Assembly (NCBI RefSeq): GCF_024345975.1
Contig: NZ_JAGQCD010000002.1
Location: 62,001-126,000, forward strand
DNA: 64,000 nt
Origin: Cyanobium sp. Cruz-8D1
GTDB taxonomy: Bacteria; Cyanobacteriota; Cyanobacteriia; PCC-6307; Cyanobiaceae
Direction: 5' to 3'
The notes under the pieces were generated by a model. It ran no database searches and had not been told where the DNA came from. It was given only the letters and a program-made list of their open reading frames with translations. The first letter of the stretch is position 1; each line of letters starts with the position of its first letter. The translations under genes and the position numbers were made by a program. Positions 1 through 8,816 of this stretch are shown piece by piece.

Positions 1-1
1 G

Positions 2-526
2 GTGAGCGCTTCGCTGCTGGGGGTGGTGTCCCAGCGCCTGCTGCGCCGCCTGTGCAGCGAGTGCCGCCTCTCCTACCACCCACACCAAGGCGAGCTTGCC
101 CGGTTCGGCCTGGTGGCCTCCGATGAGAGCGACATCACCTTCTACCGCGCCAACACGGTGTCGCCGGGCTCAGAGGGCTGCTGCTGCACCTGCCAGGGGC
201 GGGGCTACAAGGGCCGGGTGGGGGTCTACGAGATCCTGCGCATGAACGAGACCCTCTCCGCCGCCGTGGCCAAGCGGTCGACGACCGAGGAGCTGCGCCG
301 CCTGGCCCTGGAAAGCGGTATGAAAACCCTGCTGGGCTATGGCCTTGACCTGGTGCGGCAGGGGCTGACCACTCTTGAAGAGGTGGAGCGGATGCTGCTC
401 ACCGACACGGGCCTGGAATCGGAGCGGCGGGCCCGGGCCCTGAGCACCCTCACCTGCCGCAGCTGCGGGGCCGGGCTTGAGGACGAATGGTTGGAATGTC
501 CCTACTGCCTGAGCGTTCGGAGCTGA
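2..526 (+). CDS. pilB: Type IV pilus assembly ATPase PilB (C-terminal part)
   Basis: This is the C-terminal end of the hexameric ATPase that powers pilus extension at the inner membrane. The 5' part lies outside the window, so the apparent GTG at its first codon is internal. Two paired-cysteine clusters (CSEC near residue 19 and CCCTC near 60) form the zinc-binding tetracysteine region of PilB/GspE enzymes, followed by the conserved GYKGRVGVYEIL segment. The last 25 residues add a second zinc-ribbon-like element, CRSC and CPYC about 12 residues apart. I recall this tail in other cyanobacterial PilB proteins, but I have not checked. pilT follows after 4 bp, then pilC, so this is one pilus operon. 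Confidence 0.93.
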   Translation: MSASLLGVVSQRLLRRLCSECRLSYHPHQGELARFGLVASDESDITFYRANTVSPGSEGCCCTCQGRGYKGRVGVYEILRMNETLSAAVAKRSTTEELRRLALESGMKTLLGYGLDLVRQGLTTLEEVERMLLTDTGLESERRARALSTLTCRSCGAGLEDEWLECPYCLSVRS

Positions 527-530
527 GCCC

Positions 531-1610
531 ATGGACCTTCTGATCGAGGATCTGATGCAGGAGCTGGTCAAGGCCGGAGGCAGCGACCTGCATCTGTCCG
601 CAGGCAATCCGCCCTACGGCCGCTTCAGCGGTCAGCTGAGGCCGATCGTCCAGGACACCAAGCTCAGCGAGGAAAGCTGCAACCGGCTGATCTTCTCCCT
701 GCTCAACAACGCCCAGCGCAAGAATCTCGAACAGAACTGGGAACTGGACTGCTCCTACGGCCTCAAGGGGGTCGCCCGTTTCCGCGTCAACGTCTACCGC
801 CAGCGGGGCACCTACGCGGCCTGCCTGCGGGCGCTTGGCAACTCCATTCCCAGCCTGGAGAAGCTCGGGCTACCGCCCATCGTCGAAGAGATCAGCAGCA
901 AGCCCAAGGGCCTCGTCCTGGTCACCGGTCCCACCGGTTCCGGCAAGACCACCACCCTGGCCTCGCTGATCGAGCACATCAATGCCACCCGTTCCGAACA
1001 CATCCTCACCATCGAGGATCCGATCGAGTTCACCTACAGAAACAACAAGTCGATCATTCACCAGAGGGAACTCAACGAAGACACCCGCAGTTTCTCCAAT
1101 GCCCTGCGGGCGGCCCTGCGGGAAGATCCCGATGTGATCCTGGTGGGGGAACTGCGCGACCTGGAAACCATCCAGCTGGCGGTCACCGCCGCCGAAACTG
1201 GCCACCTCGTCTTCGCCACCCTGCACACCAGCTCCGCCTCCCAGACCGTGGACAGGATGGTGGATGTGTTCCCAGCCGAGCAGCAGACCCAGATCCGGGT
1301 GCAGCTCAGCGGCAGCCTGCTGGCGGTCTTCTCCCAGACCCTCTGCAAGAGCGCCGAGCCCACCTCCAGCGGGGCCTTCGGTCGGGTGATGGCGCAGGAA
1401 ATCATGATCAACACCCCCGCCATCGCCAACCTGATCCGGGAAGGCAAGAGTTCCCAGCTCTATTCCCAGATCCAGACCGGTGCCAGCATGGGGATGCAGA
1501 CCCTTGAGCGCGCCCTTGCGAACCTGGTGGAGGACGGCAAGGTGACCCGCGACGAAGCCCTGCTGAAAACCACCAAACCCGAGGAACTCGTCCGACTTCT
1601 CGACCGATGA
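531..1610 (+). CDS. pilT: Type IV pilus retraction ATPase PilT
   Basis: PilT is the cytoplasmic AAA-like ATPase that disassembles pili and drives twitching motility and DNA uptake. At 359 residues it has the usual length. The Walker A loop GPTGSGKTTT is at about 133-142, the Walker B region DVILVGELRD at about 201-210, and the family's C-terminal AIRNLIRE-like motif is present as IANLIREGK near 294. The ATG lies 4 bp after the pilB stop, which suggests translational coupling. pilC follows after 56 bp. The assignment rests on motifs and operon context and is secure. Confidence 0.96.
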   Translation: MDLLIEDLMQELVKAGGSDLHLSAGNPPYGRFSGQLRPIVQDTKLSEESCNRLIFSLLNNAQRKNLEQNWELDCSYGLKGVARFRVNVYRQRGTYAACLRALGNSIPSLEKLGLPPIVEEISSKPKGLVLVTGPTGSGKTTTLASLIEHINATRSEHILTIEDPIEFTYRNNKSIIHQRELNEDTRSFSNALRAALREDPDVILVGELRDLETIQLAVTAAETGHLVFATLHTSSASQTVDRMVDVFPAEQQTQIRVQLSGSLLAVFSQTLCKSAEPTSSGAFGRVMAQEIMINTPAIANLIREGKSSQLYSQIQTGASMGMQTLERALANLVEDGKVTRDEALLKTTKPEELVRLLDR

Positions 1611-1666
1611 TGGTCCCCTGACCCCCTTCCCCCGGACGCCGATCCCCGTTTCACCCGAGCGCCGCC

Positions 1667-2917
1667 ATGACCGCCTTCGTCGTCACCTACACCACCCGGT
1701 CCGGCCAGCGCCGGGAGATGACGCTGACGGCGGACAACCCTTCCGTGGCCCGGAGGGAACTGCGCCGCCGCGGCATCCTTCCCCACACCCTGGTGCGCAA
1801 GGAAACCCCGAGGGTTCCCCAGGGGGGCGTCAAGAAAGCGAACTCCTCCTTCAGTGGACTGGCCGACCTGCTGGAGGGCCCGGTGACGATCCGGGACAAG
1901 GCCCTGTTCGCCAACAAACTCTCCGCCCTGGTGGACGCGGGCGTGCCCATCCTGCGCAGCCTCGACCTGATGCGGATGCAGCAGAAGTCCACCAAGATGC
2001 GCCTGGCCCTGGCGGGCATGACCCAGGACGTGAACCAGGGCGACAGCCTGGGCAATTCGATGCGCCGCTGGCCGAAGGTGTTCGACAACCTCAGCATCGC
2101 CCTGGTGGAGGCGGGGGAAGCCGGCGGGGTCCTTGACGACACCCTCAAGCGCCTGGCCAAGCTGCTGGAGGACAACGCCAAGCTGCAGAACCAGATCAAG
2201 GGGGCCATGAGCTACCCGGTCACCGTGCTGGTGATCGCGATCGCGGTGTTCCTGGGCATGACCATCTTCCTGATCCCGACCTTTTCGAGCGTCTTCGACC
2301 AGCTGGGGGCGGAATTGCCCCTGTTCACCCAGATGATGCTCAATCTGAGTAATTTTCTGCGCTCCTGGAAGGCCCTGATCCTGGTCGGCGGTCTGGTGGG
2401 CTTCGCCTTCTGGGTGGTCGCCACCTACAACACGCCGATGGGCCGCCGTCAGATCGACGGGCTGCTGCTGAAGCTGCCCCTGTTCGGAGAGCTGCTCGTA
2501 AAGTCGGCCAGTGCCCAATTCTGCCGCACCCTGAGTTCCCTGTCCAAAGCAGGTGTGCCGATCCTTCTTTCCCTTGAGATCGTGAGGGAAACAGCCACCA
2601 ACTCCGTGATTTCCGATGCCATCATCTCCTGCAAGAACGAGGTGAGCGAAGGCATGCCGCTCAGTGCCGCCCTGCGGATGAAGAACGTGTTTCCGGAAAT
2701 GTGCGTGAACATGCTCGCCATTGGCGAGGAAACCGGAGAGATGGATGCCATGCTTTCGAAAGTGGCCGACTTTTACGAAGACGAGGTGAGCACCATGGTG
2801 AAGGCCATGACCTCCATGCTGGAGCCGGCCATGATCGTGCTGGTGGGCCTGATCGTGGGATCAGTGCTGCTGGCGATGTACCTGCCGATGTTCTCCATCT
2901 ACGAGCACGTGCGCTGA
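1667..2917 (+). CDS. pilC: Type IV pilus inner-membrane platform protein PilC
   Basis: This is the polytopic platform protein of the type IV pilus machine (T2SF/GspF family), which links the PilB and PilT motors to the pilin fibre. The 416 residues hold two repeated T2SF domains. Hydrophobic segments lie near residues 185-205, 230-255 and 385-405, and the typical motif with SVFDQLGAELPLFTQ lies after the first membrane segment. It closes the pilB-pilT-pilC operon. Its last 19 bp overlap, on the opposite strand, the 3' end of the FAD oxidoreductase gene. Confidence 0.95.
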   Translation: MTAFVVTYTTRSGQRREMTLTADNPSVARRELRRRGILPHTLVRKETPRVPQGGVKKANSSFSGLADLLEGPVTIRDKALFANKLSALVDAGVPILRSLDLMRMQQKSTKMRLALAGMTQDVNQGDSLGNSMRRWPKVFDNLSIALVEAGEAGGVLDDTLKRLAKLLEDNAKLQNQIKGAMSYPVTVLVIAIAVFLGMTIFLIPTFSSVFDQLGAELPLFTQMMLNLSNFLRSWKALILVGGLVGFAFWVVATYNTPMGRRQIDGLLLKLPLFGELLVKSASAQFCRTLSSLSKAGVPILLSLEIVRETATNSVISDAIISCKNEVSEGMPLSAALRMKNVFPEMCVNMLAIGEETGEMDAMLSKVADFYEDEVSTMVKAMTSMLEPAMIVLVGLIVGSVLLAMYLPMFSIYEHVR

Positions 2918-4185
2918 GCCGCCAGCGCCTGTCCCGCCAACCAGCCCGAACTCCAGCAGTGCTGGAAGTTGAAGCCACCGGTGACCCCGTCCACATCCAG
3001 CAGCTCCCCCACCAGGAACAGCCCTGGCTGCAGGCGGCTTTGCATCGAGGCCAGGTTGACTTCCGCCAGAGGAATGCCCCCGGCGGTCACGAACTCCTCG
3101 CCGAAGGGCCCCCGGCCCGAGATGCGGTAACGGCTATCGCGCAGGGCGGTGATCAGGGCCAGCTCGCTGCGGCGGGGCAGATCGGCCCAGCGCAGGCTGG
3201 CCTCCACACCGCCCTGGGCCAGCAGGTGCAGCCAGAGGCGACGGCTGAGGTCGGGCCAGGGGCGCCAGTTGCCGAGCTGACGGCGGGCCTGGTCGCGACG
3301 GGCGGCGGCGAACCACCCCTCCAGGTCGGCCGGCTTGCGGCCACCGGTCCAATCGACCCGGAGCTCGGCGCGGTAGCGGCGCTCCCGCAGGACGCGGGCG
3401 GCGAAGGCCGTGAGCCGCAGGGTGGCCGGGCCGCTGAGGCCCCAGTGGGTGATCAGCACCGGCCCCCGCTGCCGCAGGGGCTTGGTGGCATTGGTGGCGG
3501 TTCCCGGCAAAGGCGTCAGCAGAAGCTCCAGCTGCACCGGATCCATGGCCACCCCGGCCAGGTCCACCAGGGGGTGGTCGGCCAGGGTGAGGGTGAACAG
3601 GGAGGGCACAGGCGCCACCAGGCCATGGCCCAGGGAGGCGGCGATGCGGTGGCCGCTGGGGTGGCTGCCCGTGGCCAGCACCAGGTGCTCGGCCACCACC
3701 TCGGCCCCCGAGCGCAACCGCAGCCGGAACCCCCCGTCGGGGAGGGCCTGGGCCGTCTGGCCCGCCTGGGTTGTGTGCAGAACCACCCCGGCGGCGAGCG
3801 CCGCCTGGCGCAGGGTGTCGACCACCGAGGAGGAGCGATTGGAGCGGGGAAACAGGCGGCCGTCGGCCTCCTCCACCAGCTGGAGACCATGGGCCTGGAA
3901 CCAGGCCACCGTGTCGGTGGTGGCGAAGCGCGAGAAGGGCCCCCGCAGGGCCTTACCGCCACGGGGGTAATGATCCACCAGGACGCGCGGATCCCAGCAG
4001 GCATGGGTGACATTGCAACGGCCACCGCCGCTGATCAGCACCTTGTGCAGCGGTTCGGGGGTGGACTCCAGCAGCAGCACCCCCCCGGGGAAGCTGCCGC
4101 CGGCGGCTTCGGCGGCCGCGATGGCGGCCATGAAGCCCGCCGGACCACCTCCCACCACCACCACGGAGGCACGGCTGGGCAGCAT
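2899..4185 (-). CDS. NAD(P)/FAD-dependent oxidoreductase (BaiN/HI0933-like)
   Basis: This is a flavoprotein of the HI0933/BaiN family, whose physiological substrate is mostly unknown. The N-terminal dinucleotide-binding loop reads VVVVGGGPAGFMAA (residues 8-21), and the family signature ISGGGRCNVTHA is near 51-62. The C-terminal segment GGFNFQHCWSSGW is the conserved end of these proteins. The start is the ATG encoding MLPSRAS, the only start codon directly before the FAD loop; the frame stays open upstream but overlaps dusA. The ATG is 6 bp from the divergent dusA ATG. The 3' end overlaps pilC by 19 bp. The family is secure, the function is not. Confidence 0.88.
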   Translation of the reverse strand: MLPSRASVVVVGGGPAGFMAAIAAAEAAGGSFPGGVLLLESTPEPLHKVLISGGGRCNVTHACWDPRVLVDHYPRGGKALRGPFSRFATTDTVAWFQAHGLQLVEEADGRLFPRSNRSSSVVDTLRQAALAAGVVLHTTQAGQTAQALPDGGFRLRLRSGAEVVAEHLVLATGSHPSGHRIAASLGHGLVAPVPSLFTLTLADHPLVDLAGVAMDPVQLELLLTPLPGTATNATKPLRQRGPVLITHWGLSGPATLRLTAFAARVLRERRYRAELRVDWTGGRKPADLEGWFAAARRDQARRQLGNWRPWPDLSRRLWLHLLAQGGVEASLRWADLPRRSELALITALRDSRYRISGRGPFGEEFVTAGGIPLAEVNLASMQSRLQPGLFLVGELLDVDGVTGGFNFQHCWSSGWLAGQALAAQRTCS

Positions 4186-4191
4186 GGGGCG

Positions 4192-5214
4192 ATGGAGCAC
4201 AACTACCGCTTCAGTGTGGCGCCCATGCTGGACTGCACCGATCGGCACTTCCGGGTGCTGATGCGGCAGGTCAGTCGGCACTGCCTGCTCTACTCCGAGA
4301 TGGTGGTGGCCCGGGCGCTGCACCACATTGCCCGCGACGGCTCCGCCTCCCGGATGGGGGAGCGGCAGCAGCGGCTGGAGCGGCTGCTGGGGTTCGATCC
4401 GATCGAGCATCCCCTGGCCCTGCAGCTGGGGGGCGACGACCCGGAGCTGCTGGCCGAGGCCGCCCGGATGGGGGCCGCCTGGGGCTACGACGAGATCAAC
4501 CTCAACCTGGGCTGCCCCAGCGAAAAGGTGCAGCAGGGCCGCTTCGGGGCCTGCCTGATGGCGGAGCCGCAGCGGGTGGCCCGCTGCGTGGCGGCGATGG
4601 CGGCGGCCACACCCCTGCCGGTGACGGTCAAGCACCGCATCGGTATCGACGAGCGCGACTCCTATGCCGAACTGCTGGCCTTCGTGGACACCCTCGCCGC
4701 GGCCGGCGCCGCCCGCTTCGCCGTCCATGCCCGCAAGGCCTGGCTGAACGGCCTCGATCCGAAGCAGAACCGGACCGTGCCTCCCCTGCGCTGGGATCTG
4801 GTGCATCGCCTCAAGCGGGAGCGGCCGGCGCTGCGGATCGAACTGAACGGCGGCCTTGAGGAACTCGCCCCCTGCCGGGAGCAGCTGGCCTGGGTGGATG
4901 GGGTGATGGTGGGCAGGGCCGCCTACGCCCACCCACTGCGCTGGGCGGGGGTGGACGGGCAGATCTTCGGGGATGGGGACGCCGGGGAGGCCCGGGCCTC
5001 GACGGTGCTCAGGGGCGTGCTGCCCCACGCCGAGCGCTGGTGCGACGCGGGCGGGCGGCTGTGGCCGATCGCCAGGCACCTGGTGCAGGTGGTGGAAGGG
5101 GTCAGCGGAGCACGGGGATGGCGCGGCTGGTTGACCAGGGAGGCCGGCCAGGCTGGCGCCGGCCCTGAGGTGCTGGACGCCGCCGCGCGGCAACTGGAGG
5201 AACGGGGCCTGTGA
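4192..5214 (+). CDS. dusA: tRNA-dihydrouridine synthase DusA
   Basis: This is an FMN-dependent enzyme that reduces uridine to dihydrouridine in the tRNA D-loop. The 340 residues begin with the DusA hallmark RFSVAPMLDCTDRHFR. Further on are NLNLGCPSEKVQQGRFGACLM (its second cysteine is the catalytic one in the family) and VKHRIGIDERDSY. The frame is open far upstream, but homology begins at MEHNYRFS, so the ATG at 4192 is the sensible start. It is divergent from the FAD oxidoreductase with only 6 bp between the start codons, so promoters or leaders must overlap the neighbouring coding sequence or be very short. Confidence 0.95.
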   Translation: MEHNYRFSVAPMLDCTDRHFRVLMRQVSRHCLLYSEMVVARALHHIARDGSASRMGERQQRLERLLGFDPIEHPLALQLGGDDPELLAEAARMGAAWGYDEINLNLGCPSEKVQQGRFGACLMAEPQRVARCVAAMAAATPLPVTVKHRIGIDERDSYAELLAFVDTLAAAGAARFAVHARKAWLNGLDPKQNRTVPPLRWDLVHRLKRERPALRIELNGGLEELAPCREQLAWVDGVMVGRAAYAHPLRWAGVDGQIFGDGDAGEARASTVLRGVLPHAERWCDAGGRLWPIARHLVQVVEGVSGARGWRGWLTREAGQAGAGPEVLDAAARQLEERGL

Positions 5215-5242
5215 CGCGGATCAGCCCAAGGCCGACCGCGCT

Positions 5243-5791
5243 TCAGACTTCGGCGCCGCCGTAATCGCCACCACCGCCGTACTCACCACCACCACCACTA
5301 CCGGTGCGACGCCGGCGGGAGCGCCCCGCTTCAAAGGCATCCGGGGCGGCACCGCCACCGCCCGCAGCACCACCGCCTCCGCCATAGCTGCGGTCCTCCC
5401 AACCCTTGGCGCCGGAGCCCCGATCGCCACCGCCACCGCCTCCGCCTCCGTAGCCACCGCCACCTCCATAGCCACCGCCGCCGCCGCCATAACCACCACC
5501 GCCGTAGCCGCCGCCACCCCGGCGCGGGGCGCCGCCACCGCCACCGCCACTGCGGGGTTCGGCCTTGTTGATGCGCAGGGGACGACCCATCAGCTCAGCG
5601 CCCTGCAGGGCATCGATCGCCCGGGTCTCGGTGTCTGCGTCGGCCATCTCGACAAAGGCGAAGCCGCGCTTGCGGCCGGTGTCACGCTCCAGCGGCAGGG
5701 AGCAATTGACCACGGCTCCGAAGGGAGCGAACAACTCAGCCACGTCCTCCTGCTCAGCGCGGAAGGGAAGATTGCCGACGAAAATACTCAC
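5243..5791 (-). CDS. Cyanobacterial RRM RNA-binding protein with Gly-rich tail
   Basis: This is a small Rbp-type protein with one RNA-recognition motif. RNP2 is IFVGNLPF (residues 3-10) and RNP1 is KRGFAFVEM (about 44-52). A glycine- and tyrosine-rich tail occupies roughly residues 85-140. Cyanobacterial Rbp proteins bind RNA and many are induced by cold. I chose the GTG at 5791 because family members begin MSIFVGNLPF; the frame is open upstream to 5842 but that part does not look conserved. The gene converges with dusA (28 bp between) and lies downstream of argH with 132 bp between. Confidence 0.9.
   Translation of the reverse strand: MSIFVGNLPFRAEQEDVAELFAPFGAVVNCSLPLERDTGRKRGFAFVEMADADTETRAIDALQGAELMGRPLRINKAEPRSGGGGGGAPRRGGGGYGGGGYGGGGGGYGGGGGYGGGGGGGGDRGSGAKGWEDRSYGGGGGAAGGGGAAPDAFEAGRSRRRRTGSGGGGEYGGGGDYGGAEV
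5420..5545 (-). repeat. Low-complexity GGN repeats coding a Gly/Tyr-rich tail
   Basis: A run of GGN codons with interspersed TAC (Tyr) encodes repeated GGGGYGGGG units in the RRM protein. It is an in-frame coding repeat, prone to slippage and expansion, and not a separate element. Confidence 0.8.
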
Positions 5792-5923
5792 TGACCGATG
5801 AGGGGGAACCGATGGCGCGCGCAGGCGCCTGAGACCCGCCAAGGTTAGACGGAGACGCGCAATTCCAACGCCTGGCGGCCCCAGCTCTGGCGCCGGGGGG
5901 CCATAGGCGGATGGTGACGTGCC

Positions 5924-7324
5924 TCAGGGGGTTCGCGTCAGCCGCTCCCGGGCCAGGCGCAGCTGCTCAGCCACCCGCTCGAAGCCCGTGCCGCCCTCGC
6001 TGCGGCGGGCCGCCACCACCTGCCGCGGGGCGATCACCGCATGGATGTCCGCCTCGAAGGCGGGATGCAGCTCCTGCCAGCGCTCCAGGGGCAGATCAGC
6101 CAGCAGCCGTTGTTCCCCCAGGCAGGCCTTCACCAGCCCACCGACGAGCTGGTAGGCCTCCCGAAAGGGCACCCCCCGGGCCACCAGATAGTCGGCCACA
6201 TCGGTGGCATTGGAGTAATCGGCGGCCACGGCGGCCTCCAGCCTTGCGGGGCGGAACTCAAGCCCCTCCTCAAACAGCACCGCCATCGCTTCAAGGCAAT
6301 CGAGGCAGGTGCGCACCCCATCGAACAGGGCTTCCTTGTCTTCCTGGAAGTCCTTGTTGTAGGCGAGGGGCAGACCCTTGATCATCGTGAGAAGTCCGAT
6401 CAGATGGCCGAAGACGCGGCCGCTCTTGCCTCGCACCAGTTCGGGCACATCGGGATTCTTCTTCTGGGGCATCAGGCTGCTACCGGTGGCGCAGCGGTCG
6501 GTGAGCCCCACGAAGCCGAACTCCTCGCTGGCCCAGAGGATCACCTCCTCCGCCAGGCGGCTGAGGTGGGCCATCACCAACGACAGCGCCGCCATCGTCT
6601 CGACGGTGAAATCGCGGTCGCTCACCGCGTCGAGGCTGTTGGCGTAGATCGCCTCGAAGCCCAGCTCCGCAGCGGTCTGGCGGCGGTCGATCGGCACCGA
6701 CGTCCCCGCCAGGGCCGCCGCCCCGAGGGGGCAGATGTTGACGCGACGGCGCACGTCGGCCAGGCGCTGGCGGTCGCGCTCGGCCATCTCGACGTAGGCC
6801 AGCAGGTGGTGGGCCAGACAGACCGGCTGGGCCCGCTGCAGGTGGGTGTAGCCGGGGATGAGGGTGACGGGGTGGGCTTCGGCCTGGGCCAGCAGGGCCC
6901 GCTCGAAACGCACCAGGGCGGCATCGATGTGGTCGATGCGGCGCCGCAGCCACAGGCGCAGATCGGTGCCCACCTGGTCGTTACGGCTGCGGCCGGTGTG
7001 CAGCTTCTTGCCGAGGGAGCCAAGCCGTTCGATCAGCCGCCGTTCCACGGCGAAATGCACGTCCTCCGCCTCAATCCCCGGCGTGAAGCTGCCGGCGGCC
7101 GCCTCGGCCCGGATGGCCTCAAGCCCCTCGATCAGGCGCTCGGCCTCCTCCGGCGTGATCACGCCGCAGCGGCCCAGCATGCGGGCATGGGCGATGGAGC
7201 CATCGAGATCCTCCTGCAGCAGGGCGATGTCGAAGCCGATCGAGGCATTGAACCGCTCAATCGCCGGATGCAGACCCTGCTCGAAGCGATCGCTCCAGGT
7301 GGTGGGGGAGGGGTCAGCGGCCAT
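5924..7324 (-). CDS. argH: Argininosuccinate lyase
   Basis: ArgH catalyses the last step of arginine synthesis, splitting argininosuccinate to arginine and fumarate. At 466 residues it has the usual length. It shows the fumarase-superfamily signature [12 protein letters not shown] (near 280) with the flexible-loop serines, and [10 protein letters not shown] near 100. A GTG directly precedes the ATG at 7324. The start lies inside the last codons of the upstream phosphatase gene (11 bp overlap), so the two are probably translated together. argG, the preceding pathway step, is far away at 51.5 kb. Confidence 0.96.
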   Translation of the reverse strand: MAADPSPTTWSDRFEQGLHPAIERFNASIGFDIALLQEDLDGSIAHARMLGRCGVITPEEAERLIEGLEAIRAEAAAGSFTPGIEAEDVHFAVERRLIERLGSLGKKLHTGRSRNDQVGTDLRLWLRRRIDHIDAALVRFERALLAQAEAHPVTLIPGYTHLQRAQPVCLAHHLLAYVEMAERDRQRLADVRRRVNICPLGAAALAGTSVPIDRRQTAAELGFEAIYANSLDAVSDRDFTVETMAALSLVMAHLSRLAEEVILWASEEFGFVGLTDRCATGSSLMPQKKNPDVPELVRGKSGRVFGHLIGLLTMIKGLPLAYNKDFQEDKEALFDGVRTCLDCLEAMAVLFEEGLEFRPARLEAAVAADYSNATDVADYLVARGVPFREAYQLVGGLVKACLGEQRLLADLPLERWQELHPAFEADIHAVIAPRQVVAARRSEGGTGFERVAEQLRLARERLTRTP

Positions 7325-8771
7325 CACGGGGTTCCGGGCAGCCCTTCAGCTTGCCATTCGTCTCAGGTCGGGGGCAGGCAGGCAGCACCACCCCGTCCCG
7401 CACCTTCAGCACCACCATCGAGGCATCGTCCTCAAGGCGACGGTCGCTGCCGACGAACCGGTCGAGGCGCTCGAACAGCCGATCCAGGATCGTCTGGGCC
7501 CCATGGGCCGCCCGACAGGCAACATCGAAGGCCCGCACCAGCCGCTCCTCATCGAAGCGCTCGCCGCTGAAGCCGCTGGCTTCGGTGACGCCATCGGTGT
7601 AGTAGAGGATCACATCGCCGGGCTCCAGCTGCAGTTCGCCGCAGCCGTACTCCGCCTCACTCTGCAGACCGATCAGCAGGCCGGGGGTGTCGAGCCGCTC
7701 CACCCGGCCGCCGTGGCGCCGCCACACCAGCGGCGGGTTGTGGGCGGCGTTGGCGTAACGCAGCAGGCGGGTGCGGGGGTCGAAGTCGGAATAGAAAAGG
7801 GTGACGAAGCGGTGCGAGTGGGCCAGGTCCTCCTGGGCCAGCTGGTTGAGGTCGTGGAGGATGCGATCCGGGGGCAGGCCGCTGAGCACCTCGGCCCGCA
7901 GCATGCCCCGCAGCAGGGTCATCAGCAGGCCCGCCGGCACCCCCTTGCCCATGACATCCCCCATCACCAGCGCCCAGGGGGCCTGCTCGCGCCGGTGGCC
8001 GGTGAGCTGGGGCTGGGTGGGGATGAAGTCGTAGTAGTCGCCGCCCACCTGGAAGGCCGGACGGCAAAGGGCGGCCAGCTCGACGCCGTCGATCACGGGG
8101 CAGTGGTCGGGCAGCAGCTGGGACTGGACCTCGGCGCCGATGCTCAGCTGGCGGTCGAGCCGCTCATGGCGGCGCCGGTCCTGCTGCAGCACCTCGTTCT
8201 CCAGCGCCACGCCGGTGAGGTCGGCCACCAGCTGGAGGTGGCGGCGGCGCACGTCGCTCCAGCTGAAGCCGCGCTGACCGCTGAACACGTACAACCGGCC
8301 CCGCTGGCGACTGCGGGCCACCACGGAGGTGGCGACCACCTGCTGGGCCCCGAGCAGGCGCTGAACCAGGGGGTCGAGCTGCACCGCGACAGCCTCATCG
8401 CCCTCCTGGTTGTGGAGCTGACCATCGGGCAGGGCGGCCAGCTGGCGCAGCACCTCGGCACTGCGCTCGCCGGCGGTGGCCTGGAGCTGCTCGCGCCAGA
8501 GGCGGCCATCGGCATGGAACACCACCAGCAGGCTGCCTTCGGCCTCCACCAGCCGCGCGGCCACCAGAGGCACCAGCTCAAGGAAGCGCTTGAGGTTGGT
8601 GTAGCTGCGCAGGGCGAACGACAGGGACGCCAGCAGCTCCTGGTTGCGACGCTGTTCGCGGCCGAGGCTGTCGAGCAGCTGGCGCAGCGAAGCCGTGACC
8701 GACGGCCCCCGATCGGGAATCGGGGGCGCCGTGGAGGTGGAGAGAGGCTGCGGGGGCGGCAGGCTGCTCAC
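7314..8771 (-). CDS. GAF-PP2C (SpoIIE/RsbU-type) serine phosphatase
   Basis: This is a regulatory phosphatase of the RsbU/SpoIIE class, which usually dephosphorylates anti-sigma-factor antagonists. A GAF-like sensor region occupies roughly residues 50-190. The PP2C domain follows with metal-binding motifs GGDYYDF (about 243-249), GDVMGKG (271-277), YTDGVTEA (391-398) and DDASMVV (448-454). I used the GTG at 8771; a TTG at 8795 gives 493 residues. It sits between ftsY and argH and overlaps argH. No anti-sigma partner is encoded next to it, so its target is unknown. Confidence 0.87.
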   Translation of the reverse strand: MSSLPPPQPLSTSTAPPIPDRGPSVTASLRQLLDSLGREQRRNQELLASLSFALRSYTNLKRFLELVPLVAARLVEAEGSLLVVFHADGRLWREQLQATAGERSAEVLRQLAALPDGQLHNQEGDEAVAVQLDPLVQRLLGAQQVVATSVVARSRQRGRLYVFSGQRGFSWSDVRRRHLQLVADLTGVALENEVLQQDRRRHERLDRQLSIGAEVQSQLLPDHCPVIDGVELAALCRPAFQVGGDYYDFIPTQPQLTGHRREQAPWALVMGDVMGKGVPAGLLMTLLRGMLRAEVLSGLPPDRILHDLNQLAQEDLAHSHRFVTLFYSDFDPRTRLLRYANAAHNPPLVWRRHGGRVERLDTPGLLIGLQSEAEYGCGELQLEPGDVILYYTDGVTEASGFSGERFDEERLVRAFDVACRAAHGAQTILDRLFERLDRFVGSDRRLEDDASMVVLKVRDGVVLPACPRPETNGKLKGCPEPRDGR

Positions 8772-8816
8772 CGAGCGGCCGCAAAGGACACGCAAGGTAG
8801 CAGCGGCAGGCGAGTC

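Noticed and set aside
2701-4191. Long plus-strand open frame running into dusA from inside pilC.
   Set aside because: It is an accidental extension of the dusA frame; homology begins only at the ATG at 4192.
5420-5545. GGN-type repeats that look like a tandem-repeat array.
   Set aside because: They are in-frame coding for the Gly/Tyr-rich tail of the RRM protein and not a CRISPR or mobile element.
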